The notes below the pieces were generated by a model. The model was not told the DNA's origin and ran no database searches. It saw only the letters and a program-made list of their open reading frames with translations. Source: Nitzschia sp. DOCU1 (Eukaryota > Bacillariophyta > Bacillariophyceae > Bacillariales > Bacillariaceae). Taken from it: a stretch of DNA of 64,000 nt. Position numbers and translations under genes: made by a program. Below are positions 1 to 10,400 of the stretch, piece after piece. Position 1 is the stretch's first letter. Each line of letters starts with the position of its first letter. The stretch spans positions 372,001 through 436,000 of the forward strand of contig OX595994.1 in assembly GCA_951394045.1 (NCBI GenBank), given 5' to 3'.

Positions 1-11
1 CTTCAAACTTT

Positions 12-77
12 GCTCGGAGGAAAGACTCGAGTCTTTTCGAGTCCTCGCAAGTTTAAAGCCAAGTCTTTCCTCCGAGC
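12..77. repeat. Perfect 16-bp inverted repeat near left edge
   Basis: Bases 12-27 and 62-77 are exact reverse complements (GCTCGGAGGAAAGACT and AGTCTTTCCTCCGAGC), separated by 34 bases. The second arm is followed by another partial copy of its AAGTCTTTCC sequence. It could be the end of a small inverted-repeat element cut by the window edge, or a transcribed hairpin. Nothing else identifies it. Confidence 0.6.
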
Positions 78-569
78 CAAGTCTTTCCAGGACGTTACTA
101 TAATGGATTGGCACATGCAGTGAGATCATTTCGTCAATCGCTTGATGTTGTGTATAAAGACAAGTCGAGCCGAGCCAACGAAAGTCCCAGCGCTGCAACA
201 CCGCAATACGTCGAAAGTGAGAGACCGGTGTGAAGTACGTAGGAGTTATTCCACCATGCACGGGTCCCCTTTGTCATTTTGGGCACTCAGGGCCGGCTTC
301 TAGACATCATGTCGAAATCATATTTTGGTTGTTTTCGTGTATCGTCCCATGTTTCGGCTGATCAAAGTTAGGGGTGTTGTTGTTCTCCGCCTGACACCGC
401 CAATTTCAGTTATCAGCACGAAGGAGTCCTTCATCTCAATGACACTACTGGCATGGTGGTACTGCTAATGCCGCGAGATCAACAGGCTACACAGGGCACA
501 CGACATTTGGAGACGACCGAATGGGTGGGAATCGAGTGATATATAAGATTCGGCGGGGTGGAAATCGAC
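78..569. other. Intergenic, no gene seen
   Basis: No convincing coding frame or repeat was seen. It precedes the decayed gene that starts at about 570. Confidence 0.5.
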
Positions 570-1065
570 ACACAATGTACCGGATTTTGGAATTCCAAAG
601 CAGTCGGGCCCGAGTTTCTGGAAACCACAAAGAGCTTCAAGACAGTAGGACTCTTGATTGTTGAATGGGAGCTACTTTGTTGAAACATCTTGGCATTGTG
701 GATGTCAATGCTTTGTACTGAGATGCACAGCACTTCGATTGCAGAAGGGAAACCAAATCTTCGAGGAGTTGTCTTTCTACCTGTCAACAGCATTTTGTCA
801 TCGAGGATCGGGGTCATGGGCAACGCCCAACAAGATTTGGTTTATGTTGGCAATAATCGTCAAGTAGTTTTGGAACGGGTGTCAGTGCGATGATCCAAGT
901 CTCGCACAAAGTTCTTTGGTCTCCTTCAACAGTATTGCCCATACTGAAGCGGTCGTTATGGATGGCGACATCATTTTCGTTGATTCCATCATTGCCAATG
1001 ACCCGCAAAATGAAAATGAAACGGGATCTGCAGACTTTGCCTACTGGACCTATCGCAACAAGTAA
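570..1065 (+). pseudogene. Decayed protein-coding gene, plus strand
   Basis: Three stretches that read like protein follow one another in different plus-strand frames. The first (about 570-660) reads AVGPEFLETTKSFKTVG and stops. The second (about 690-893) contains GVVFLPVNSILSSRIGVMGN and VYVGNNRQVVLERV. The third (886-1065) contains VVMDGDIIFVDSIIANDP and ends GSADFAYWTYRNK at a TAA. The second and third overlap and differ by one frame. The amino-acid texture suggests a secreted beta-rich protein, but the family was not recognised. It could instead be a gene with introns I could not place, but no good splice sites join the parts. Call it a relic with low to moderate confidence. Confidence 0.4.
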
Positions 1066-1496
1066 GGCAAAGTCTAGAGAGTCTAGCGAAGAGTGTACTA
1101 GAGTCAGCCACATCGTCATCACGTTATTCTCTTCGTTTTCCACATGCAAATCAAAGACTTCTTTGACTTCTATCGAGTGTCTCTGGTAGCTAGCTTGTTG
1201 GTTAAAGTAAAGGGCTAGATTTGACTAGAGATAACTACTAGCTCATTCGCAGATCAAAGAGTATTGGCTATGTTGTTTACACGTTTACAACCTTTGTTCT
1301 ATCCCTCTTTTCTTGCTGTTATGCGGGAAGGATTTGCCGACGGTAAGTAGAGATTTTCTCTAGAAGTACTAAAGAATAAGTGTCTACTAGCATGTGCACC
1401 CTATATTGACTAAGAGTATAGCGTACAGAGCCGCCAAAATTCTGGCTTCGGGCTCCACAATTCCATCTGCATAATCCTAATGACCACATCAGTTTT
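1066..1496. other. Intergenic, no gene seen
   Basis: A stretch rich in CTAG/TACTAG words with no supported frame. It holds the 3' flank of the minus-strand gene ending at 1497. Confidence 0.5.
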
Positions 1497-4400
1497 TTAG
1501 GCCAAATCCTCGGCTCCAAACGATGCGGCGTCTGAGTCATCTACTCCGCCGTGACACATCAATTCGTCGGAATGATTCGAAAGTTTCAGTATAGCGTTCT
1601 TTCGGGCTTGTTTGGCGTCATGAGCCGACTGGATCATATTCGCCGCACCCTCGTCGCCCTCGCCTACCATGCGATCAGATAACATTGCTTGTCGTATCGG
1701 ATCGCCAGGAAAGAGAACGTCGCCAATAAGATCCCATCGAATCGGCTCGTCGCATTCATTGCACATGTTAATGTGATGTAGAACAACATCAAGTTCGTCC
1801 TCTTCAAGGTCGAAAAAGGCGCGAAAGCTATCGTTGAGACCTTTGTGTTGGCTCACATCGGCGACACCGTGCTGCTCAGGATTATCGACTGAAATAAAAC
1901 TTGCGTGGAAGGTATTGGAACTTTCGCGTTTTGTGCCTTCGTCAAGACCATTTTGATGACTTTGGTGCAGCATAGGGTCTTCCAAGATTCCAAGAGGAAA
2001 GACAATGTCGCGAATCAGGTCCCATTGCACTTCCGTTTCCGTTTCCTTGCAAATACGAACGTGATGCACAATTTCTGCAACGTCGTCCAAACTTAGAGAT
2101 GTCAAGTGAGCTTCGTCCTCGCTCGTTGCCTGAAGCAAGTGAACCAAAACAAGACGCCGAGCTTGACGTTCGTCGAAGGACAACTCGGCCATGACAGATT
2201 CTGCTTCTTCATAAAGTTCCAAAATCGCTTCTTGATACTCCTCACGTGGGGATAAGTAGGTGCCATCCTCGTCACATTCTTCATCCTCTTGGAAAAAAGG
2301 AAAAGAGTCTTGACTGCGACCCAGTGCGGAAATTTCTGCGGTGCTAGTGTGCAAATAGGAAGCGAAATCCGTCGTGCTATTCCACTTCCTGGCTTGTTTG
2401 GAGCCAACTGCAAGACTCGTGTGAAAGTCCAGAATGGGCAACGAATCGTATCCCATAAAACTTCTCGATTTCGGTGGGTTTACCGCGCCAAAATTTCTGG
2501 AGCTATCAAAAGCGTCGTCGTCGTCCGGGAAGAACATGGTCCGCACCAAATCCCATCGGATTTCCGTATTCTCTTCCTGGCAAAGCTCGACGTGCTCCAA
2601 AACAAACTGTAGATCAGATGGATCCAGATCGAATTGCCGCGAAAGTGCTTTTCGCTTCAGCTCCGCTTCTTCCGGAGAGTCTTCGCTCAGAATATTCAAC
2701 AGGGTACATTTAAGCTGGAACATTTGCTGGAAGCGCGATCGGCGATTCTTGCCATGCCCGGGCTGCTTTCGAATGAGTAAACTGTCACGATGAAGCGCGT
2801 CTGGATCATTAGTAGCCTCGTCTGGAGATGGGTTCGTCAACGCTTTCAAATCGTTCAATACAGCAAGATGGCGCAAGAAACCATGTAGATCCGCCTTGGG
2901 ACGAAGGCTACCGGACCCGGAACTTTGATAGGATGAAGTTCTTGCGATGGACCGGCTCTTGCTAGGCAATGAAGGAGCTTTACTGTCTTTGGTCACAGCC
3001 GACGGCTCTGACAAATAACTCCTTCTCGACGACTTTGACGTTTTTTGGATAGAATGATTAGAAATATTGTCGACACCATGATTGCTTTTGTTCTTCTTCT
3101 TGGGGGATTGCGCCCTGGGCGGTAACAGAGGATGACCCGTCTGCTTCTTGAGCGGCGACGACAGCTCTAACATGACGTTATTTGCTGCTGTCTGCGCTGC
3201 CGTGTGCTGACTATCCGGCCATCGGGACGAGTGAGTCGAGAAGGCAAATGAATCCACATCACCGTCAGTTTCCGCAGATACCCTCGAGCTCCCGTCTGTC
3301 ATTGGCAAAGATTTTCTCGACGATGGTTTTACTGCCGCTGCCACGTTGAATCTATCACTCATGTCTTCTGCGTCTTCTCCTTCTTCTTGCGTCGATAAGG
3401 AGTGTCGACTTGATTCAAAGACCTGAAGGATTTTTAGGGACGATTCCGGCAAGTTTTCCGCACACAATTCACCGCCTGATGAAACCTTGAGGATATCCTT
3501 CACATTGTCGCCCAAGGAAGCATCATCGTCCTGGCGTTCTTCAGCAGACGGAATATTTCTTTCCGGTGAAGGTGTCGTGGCAATGGCAGAAGCTACTTTG
3601 GCTTGAGTTCGAGGCGAAGGCACTTGAGAAGAGACGCCGATGCCTTTTTGGAGAGTGCTCTTTCCTGGCGAGGTCGCCCCATCGTTCGTCATTCCCGTTG
3701 TATGGTCAGTTTCATCCATATCCATGGTCGAATTGGATTCATCCAAGGCCGCATCATGTTTTTCTCGTAGCGACGTTTCCATCAATTCCAAGCTACCAGA
3801 ATTAGATCTTCGTTTCTCCAATACATGCGAAATTCCCTCCAGTTGGCTTTTGGCGGCCAGTCTCCGTTCTTCTCGCGCTGCCTCATTGCTGGTGGTGCTC
3901 TCATGATGGGAGCTCTTGTTGTGCAATGACGACCGACCCCGCAACGACGACGGCGAAATGGCATTGTTTTCTCCTTGCGTCTCGGCTTGATCCGCTTCCT
4001 CCTGACGTACTACTTGATCCTTTTTCATTTTTGCCAACCGTGATCCTCGTTTCATTTTGCGAGGAGGCAATAATGGAGGTTTGCCACCACTTGCTCCCGT
4101 AGTTGGCGACGACGACGGCAATGGCTCATTATTTCCATTTTTCCGTTCATGCATGGACTGACGTTCAAAGGACAAGCCCGCAAGCCGTTCCTTTGTTTCA
4201 CGTCTGCGTTGTTCCGCAGCATTCGTACTATTATTGTCGCCCGAATTATGACTCATGCCGGACAAGCGGGCTTGTAACATGGGACGTTGCTGTTGTTGTT
4301 GATGTGAACTTTCTGGAGGAATGCCTTGATGTAAACTAATATCCAATTTTTGTCTTGCCGCCTTGACACGAGACTCGGTAGAGGATGACCGGGTTAGCGG

Positions 4401-5444
4401 AGATGGAGAAGTAGGTGACCGTGTCATCGCTGTCGTGTCTGCTGTGAGTGGGGGTCGAGGAGGTAGAGACGGACTCTTCATACTGGTAGTAGTGGCTAAT
4501 GGAGCAGGTGTCGCAACTGGGGATGCCATACTTTCCCCGTCTTCCTCCTCTCGCAGATGATTCGACGACCGCAACGATCGTCTGGATTTTTCCTTTTTCA
4601 TTCCTTCCTTGCCTTTCTTTTTCTTCTTTGACACTGGCGATTTGGAATGAGATTTTCGCCTAGTAGGTTCTTCCTCCTCCTCAATATTATTATCATTATC
4701 AGATGCACGTTTTTGTGTTTTGCCGACAGGTGAAGAAGGTGCCGTACTTGTCGTCGTTGCCAGGGTTCCTTCCGAGCCCCTCCGGGCGGAGCTGGTCGAA
4801 GCCCGCTTTGTTGTCGTTACAGCCGAAGTGGATGCTCTCGAACTAGTGCTACTCGACGGCTTGCTGCTGGAGTTGCTGCTGCTATTGCTTTCTGACACTG
4901 GCTTGATTTTCTTGCTCTTTCGTCGTTTAGCCTTGGTGGATTCTTTTTCGGATTGCAACAACATTTCGCCATCACCGACGGTTCGGACTCCACTCGATTT
5001 TGTCTTGGGCTTTTTCTTTTTCTTGGTGGCCGTTCCGGTGGTATTGGTGGTTGTTTCCGTGTGATTACTCGCCCGCAAGATCAAGTCGTTCTTGAGAAAC
5101 TCCAAAAACTTGTCATCTTTGGTGGTGGTGGCAGCAGCAGCATCGTCTTCTAGAAATTTGAACAAACTCGCGTGGACGGACGATTTGTTTTTTTCCGACT
5201 TGGTTTTACTTTTCACCGTCAGTCCCTTGGGTATGTACGATGTCCGTGTCCGCTTGGATCCGGGAGACGGAACTAGCACAACTGGCCTCCGTGATGCACT
5301 ACTCGTCACGGATGAAAATGATTCATTTCCCTGCTCTTCGTTCAGCAATTGCTCGTCCAGAGATTGCATGCTTGCGTTGAATGTCGGATTAGACGATGAA
5401 AGTGAGTGATTCAGCAACTCATTCCAGGGAGCCATTTTATTCAT
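1497..5444 (-). CDS. Large disordered protein with three C-terminal WDL-FP repeats
   Basis: An uninterrupted frame encodes 1315 residues starting MNKMAPWNEL; a second ATG three codons on is equally possible. Residues 1 to about 900 are low complexity: Ser/Thr/Lys-rich with basic clusters (KKKKKGK) that could be nuclear localisation signals, and proline motifs such as LLPPR and SLPPRPPL that look like SH3-type ligands. The ordered part is the C-terminus. Three related units lie at about residues 938-976, 1116-1151 and 1215-1248. Each has a helix with His and Cys (HVELC, HVRIC, HINMC), then Glu/Asp, then W-D-L-[IV] and an F-P (RWDLVRTMFFP, QWDLIRDIVFP, RWDLIGDVLFP). I know no named domain with this pattern. 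The gene is probably real because of its length and the repeat conservation. Function is unknown; a nuclear or cytoskeletal scaffold is only a guess. Confidence 0.8.
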   Translation of the reverse strand: MNKMAPWNELLNHSLSSSNPTFNASMQSLDEQLLNEEQGNESFSSVTSSASRRPVVLVPSPGSKRTRTSYIPKGLTVKSKTKSEKNKSSVHASLFKFLEDDAAAATTTKDDKFLEFLKNDLILRASNHTETTTNTTGTATKKKKKPKTKSSGVRTVGDGEMLLQSEKESTKAKRRKSKKIKPVSESNSSSNSSSKPSSSTSSRASTSAVTTTKRASTSSARRGSEGTLATTTSTAPSSPVGKTQKRASDNDNNIEEEEEPTRRKSHSKSPVSKKKKKGKEGMKKEKSRRSLRSSNHLREEEDGESMASPVATPAPLATTTSMKSPSLPPRPPLTADTTAMTRSPTSPSPLTRSSSTESRVKAARQKLDISLHQGIPPESSHQQQQQRPMLQARLSGMSHNSGDNNSTNAAEQRRRETKERLAGLSFERQSMHERKNGNNEPLPSSSPTTGASGGKPPLLPPRKMKRGSRLAKMKKDQVVRQEEADQAETQGENNAISPSSLRGRSSLHNKSSHHESTTSNEAAREERRLAAKSQLEGISHVLEKRRSNSGSLELMETSLREKHDAALDESNSTMDMDETDHTTGMTNDGATSPGKSTLQKGIGVSSQVPSPRTQAKVASAIATTPSPERNIPSAEERQDDDASLGDNVKDILKVSSGGELCAENLPESSLKILQVFESSRHSLSTQEEGEDAEDMSDRFNVAAAVKPSSRKSLPMTDGSSRVSAETDGDVDSFAFSTHSSRWPDSQHTAAQTAANNVMLELSSPLKKQTGHPLLPPRAQSPKKKNKSNHGVDNISNHSIQKTSKSSRRSYLSEPSAVTKDSKAPSLPSKSRSIARTSSYQSSGSGSLRPKADLHGFLRHLAVLNDLKALTNPSPDEATNDPDALHRDSLLIRKQPGHGKNRRSRFQQMFQLKCTLLNILSEDSPEEAELKRKALSRQFDLDPSDLQFVLEHVELCQEENTEIRWDLVRTMFFPDDDDAFDSSRNFGAVNPPKSRSFMGYDSLPILDFHTSLAVGSKQARKWNSTTDFASYLHTSTAEISALGRSQDSFPFFQEDEECDEDGTYLSPREEYQEAILELYEEAESVMAELSFDERQARRLVLVHLLQATSEDEAHLTSLSLDDVAEIVHHVRICKETETEVQWDLIRDIVFPLGILEDPMLHQSHQNGLDEGTKRESSNTFHASFISVDNPEQHGVADVSQHKGLNDSFRAFFDLEEDELDVVLHHINMCNECDEPIRWDLIGDVLFPGDPIRQAMLSDRMVGEGDEGAANMIQSAHDAKQARKNAILKLSNHSDELMCHGGVDDSDAASFGAEDLA

Positions 5445-7483
5445 TCAGGAGCGCCGTTCCAGTAGAAGAAGCAAGGTCTAGAATACTGACTTTGCTTCGA
5501 ATGCTCCTACCCGGTAGCTACCTCTAGAGAGAGAGGATGAGAAATGAAAAACATTGGGTGGGATTGCTTTCGGAGGGGCTCACCGCTCGCATCGTACCTG
5601 ATAATAGTCGCAACCGAAAACGCGAAGAAGTCCCAACCGAAAAAACGAACGATGGCCTAACGTATTTATGTGGCAGTGGAAGATTTATCAACTGCCAGGA
5701 CTCTCTAGGCATATGTATTCGAATGTCTTATGGCAGGTTTTGATTCATGGAAAAAGTGTCAAGGAACGTGCATTCAAAAAAGCCCTCTCTGTTCCGAATG
5801 GACACACGTGTGCATTACGGGTTCGTAGACTCAACTTTCTCTACCATATTATCTACCATACAAACCGCAGTCATCTATGTCGGAGGGGTTCGCAAACTGC
5901 GCACAAGCATTCGTTCGAGTCCAAGTCGTCGAGAATCAAGGAGACGATGCGTGTTGACCGACCGGATAGCCAGCAGCTACCATTCTCTAGCTAGCTACTG
6001 TAATTGTTTCTTGACATGGGTACTGTTTCACTATACTGCACACCATAAAGTACTGTGCTGTGTGTTCTAGCTCCTGGTAGTGGAATGTGCGGCAACGTAC
6101 CGATGGACTTAATTTTAGTACTTACTAGTAGTGCACAAATGTGTGGTCGACCCTTTTACTACTAGTTAACAAGTCTAGAATCTACTACAATGACAATTCT
6201 TGCACTGGAATAGCAGAAGTACGAGCAGGACCAGCTTTGAACTCAGGCATGGAGGGATTCTCTGATTCTTGTTGAGTACATGTAGATGTTGCTGCTGTAC
6301 TAACACCGTCGCCCCCAAGTCCTCCAGCGACCCCTGATGATAATTGTCGCAGTAGGCAACATTATTGTGGAAGCCTTGCCCTTGATATTGGGCCGTCATC
6401 ATCTTTTTTTTCACCTCTTCTTGCACTCTGCTGCCAAGCTTCGTTTTCAGCCTCTCTCGTTGCTCTCGCTCTTCCAATTTTTGTTGGAAGGACTTGGCTG
6501 CAACAACTCTTCTTCTCTTGTTTGGGTCCTTGTTCTTTTTTTCTTTGGGTCAAAATGAATCATTGGCACCGCAATTGTACGGTCCAAGGCATTTGGGTTT
6601 GTTACCTCAAGCTCACTGGCATGTTGTTGTTTGCTGCTGGAGGGGGGCGCCTTTTTTGCATCTTTTTGGCATGCAACTCGTTTGGCAAATCCAAAAATGA
6701 CAAGGCTTATAATCCCATCATGCCAATGCATGCATTCTATCCACTGTCGAAGTAAAGCGTGACAGGAATCCGGCATTGGCACATGGGCCCAGGTGCATTG
6801 GTGTTGTTATTGTTGTTTGCGTCGCGAGTGTTTTCATGTGTTCAAGTAGTGTAGAAATTCTTTAGTACCGCCTGCAGGACTTGTGTGAGTAGACGGTGCA
6901 TGACGGTATGGATTTGGCATGCCACGTGGGCTCGGAAGGAGTCCTTAGAGTAGATGAAATGCCCTCAAAATATCTACTTTTTGGGCGACATCGCGGTAGA
7001 ATCTACGTATGGGATACGGTGCAAATTCTACAAACTACAACGACCGTATCGGGGTTGCTACATACGGGAAAGGGGGATTCTGGTAGATAATAACTACTTC
7101 GGTAGAAATTTGAACATTACGGTACTATAAGTAGATAGGGATTGACCGGACATTCGTGATTCAAACTCTTTCCGAATTCGCGTACGTCACTTTTCGTTTC
7201 CCGGCATATATTTATGTCTTCCACGTGGAAGCAAAAGCAAAAGATCGAAATTCTGGCGCTGTCAGCCATCAAACCAATCACCATCTTGCAATCGCAGATC
7301 CATCCAAAAAAGAAGTGATGGGTCATGCCCGAACGCAAAAGAGCCATCATCGCCAACAACTCAACGACCAAACGACCAAACGAATTGCAAATTCATTCTA
7401 CAAAATAGAATCGTTTGCTTCTTGAAAACTTGTGTCTGTGTGCTTTGCTGATCCATCCTTGCAAGCAAGCAATCATCCAAACC
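5445..7483. other. Intergenic, one weak small-gene candidate
   Basis: This 2-kb stretch holds the 5' flanks of two divergent genes. One weak candidate lies on the minus strand, 6447-6776, starting MPDSCHALLRQWIEC with a CX9C spacing like mitochondrial intermembrane-space proteins. It lacks the second CX9C pair, becomes low complexity, and was not accepted as a gene. The rest shows only short shadow frames and TACTAG-type words. Confidence 0.4.
7184..7189. promoter_or_regulatory. ACGTCA (CCRE/bZIP-like) site
   Basis: ACGTCA lies about 295 bases upstream of the start at 7484. TGACGT-type elements are known cAMP/CO2/light-responsive bZIP sites in diatoms. A 6-mer occurs by chance, so this is only a candidate. 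Confidence 0.2.
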
Positions 7484-10400
7484 ATGAGATTCTCAATCAA
7501 GTGTCTCGTGTCTTTCTGGATCGTCGACCATGTGCGAGCCTTTATGCGAAATCTAGAACAAAAGCACAAAAGTCGCCCACGATTACCAGTTAGTCGACAA
7601 CACAAACTCCAAGCAAATTATCAACAAGATTCGGGTTACCAGGACTACGACAATACGAATACTAATAGTATTGCTGGTCCTTCCTACTCGACGGGATTCA
7701 ATGAACCCCAGCCGCAGCCCGCGCTGGCGATCAATTACAATCCTGCCGACTACGATGGACGGCCGACGTACAAATTGATTCAAAATAACGATGGAAGTCA
7801 GAACTATTCCTACATGCAGGACTGGGAGGTCCAAGGCAGTGGTGCTGGTGGTGCTGGACAAGGGGCGTCCTATTTAAATCAACTCGATGGATCGCCAATG
7901 TCAGCGCCAGGACCTTCGCCCCAGTATTTGGACGGTGCCGCACCTGCCAGTCGTCCAGGGGTATCATCGTATGCGGATTCTCTCGCGCCAGGTGATAACA
8001 TGGGGTCACTCTACTTTCTCGAGAAGCAACAACAGCAGCCTCAAGGCGCTCCCATGTCAACGCCAGTATCATCCTATCCGGCAATGGAAGTAGATCCGTT
8101 TAGTGGATTCCCAGTGTCGGCGTTTACCAGCAGTGGAGAACAATTCACGCCACCATCTGAGAAAGATGCATGGTATCGTGAAATGACAGTTCTCAAAGAA
8201 TCGGTATCCAGTTTGAGTATCACTCTCTCGTCCTTATCGTCGCAACTGGCAAGTGTGGTTTCGGCGCAAACGGGGCCATCGTCGCCATTGCCAACCATGG
8301 CTCAAATTGAAGAAATGATCCAAAGGCAGTTCTCACAAGTGGTGGCGACGCAACGAGAAGTATCCAAAAATCTAGAAGCGTCCATTTTGGAGCTACGCCT
8401 GGCTATGACCAAACAAGATCAGTCGATCGATACAATAGCCAAGAAAGGACAAGAACAGGGACAAGATATTGCAAATTTGAGAACATCGATTTCCTTAATG
8501 GGGAGCAAAGTGCAAGGGATTCAAATTCGTCGTGAAGAGATGGAAAAGCGGCTCATGGCACTTGAATCGAGGCTTTCGGAGCAACAACAGGAATTACGTA
8601 CTGCGTCGACTCGCACGGATCCACGAGTGATTGCCGTGGAAGCCAGACTTGAGGAGCAGGCTGAACTGTTGAGACAAGCCATGACCAATCCGGAATCTCG
8701 CATGGCAGCATTAGAGTCCAAAATTTCACAATTGCAGCGGGAATTACTTGCAGCGAGCGAAAAACCGGAAGCACGAGTGGCCGCTCTGGAGGCCCAGTGG
8801 CGTGATCAGCAAGAGCGTTTGGACACGGCTAAGAACCAACCAGATCCTCGCATTGCCGTGCTCGAAGCCAAGATGAAGGTTCAAGAAGAGCAGATTCGAG
8901 AAGCAACAGCGGCTATTTCAGACGCTCGTATCGCTGCACTTCGTGCCAAACTGACGGAACAGCAAGAGCAGTTTGAGGCTACCAGTCGAGCGCGGGAGAT
9001 CTTGTCGGGTCCGTCTCAATTATTTCCACCAGTTACAGCTCCATCGCCCAGTCCGCCTCCTGCACCTGTCAGCACCGATCCGACGCCTGTGTTTTGGCCA
9101 TTCGGCTCAGCGAATGGGCAGGAGTCCAAAGAAGTTGGAGGAGACGCCCACGCGAAGTCTAGCACCAGCAAGGAGAGTGGTGATAGCAACGATGGCCCGT
9201 CAAAGTGGTTGCCATGGAACCAATCGTGGAAGACCGCAAAACCAAAGGATCCTGAGAGAGATGCTGGGGCATTCGCAAGAGCTCCAAGCCCACCTCCAGT
9301 TCCGCTGGTGCCAGAGCCACCAACGGCAAAGCCCGAGTCAGTATCCAAGCCTGCCACACAGTTTCCTTGGAATAACTGGAGCAATGGATCGGCACCCGCC
9401 TTTGGTTCCTATCAAAGCTCACCAAAAATGGACCAAAACCCTGGAGTAAATGGCGTAGCCAATAATGGGCCTCCAGAAGCAGGCTCCGTCGGAGCCTTCA
9501 AGGGAAGTGCATTTGGAAGAGGCAAGGGAGTTACAATCGAAACCGCTCCAGGCCCACCTCCTCAAGCAGCTCCCGTATACGCTAGTAGCGTTCCACCGCC
9601 CCCAGAGAGTTTGACTCCGCCGCCGCCAACAGGACCCGTTGGAGCGTTCCAAGGACTGGCATTTGGACGGGGTAAGGGAATTACAATCGAAACGGCCCCC
9701 GAACAGAGACCACAATCGCCAGCTGTACCAGCCAATACCGCGCCAGCCAGTTTTGGTGCCGTGGGTGGGCGCCAGTCGCCCATTCCACCCGTTGCGTCGG
9801 ACCAAGACCGATGGGATCCAGATCGCCCAAATCCTGATGCAGTGAAGCGTCCCTTGATTGAGTTTCCAAAGAGCCCCACGAGTAACGGAACTTTTGCACC
9901 GGTAGTACCTGGGCAGTTTCCGTCTCCTCCCACGATGTCGTCCGATCAGGACCGATGGGAAAGGTCGAATCCAGCTGCAGCAAGGAGCCAACTCGACGAT
10001 AATCCAAATACCGGCCGTCGAAAGGGTGGTGTATCGTCAGACCAAGACCAATGGGATCCACAGCGATCAAACCCAGACGTGGTCAAGCGTCCTATTATAG
10101 AGCGGAAGAGAAACCCCCCTCCCTCATCGACTGCACCACCAGCTTCACCATTTGATAATGGAAGGGCGCCGCCCAAGGGATCGACCGCAGACCAGGCCTT
10201 GTGGGATAGGGGCTTTCATGAGCGGGGAGACGGCAATGACTTCCCAATCTCTGCCCAGAATGCAAGGGCCGAAGGTCTTCCTCCGATTTCTGGGGTCGCA
10301 GCAGATCAAGCCAACTGGAAAGCCGATGCCATAAATCCAGACGCTGTAAATGGCAAGAACCCTGCTCCAAGCAACATGGGGATGCCTCAGCAGTCGACTC

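Noticed and set aside
6447..6776. Possible CX9C mitochondrial protein on the minus strand (MPDSCHALLRQWIEC)
   Set aside because: Only one CX9C is present, the rest is low complexity, and no exon join improved it.
9419..9991. Minus-strand frame of 190 codons
   Set aside because: Shadow of the repetitive region of the gene at 7484-10756; W/R/C-rich noise.
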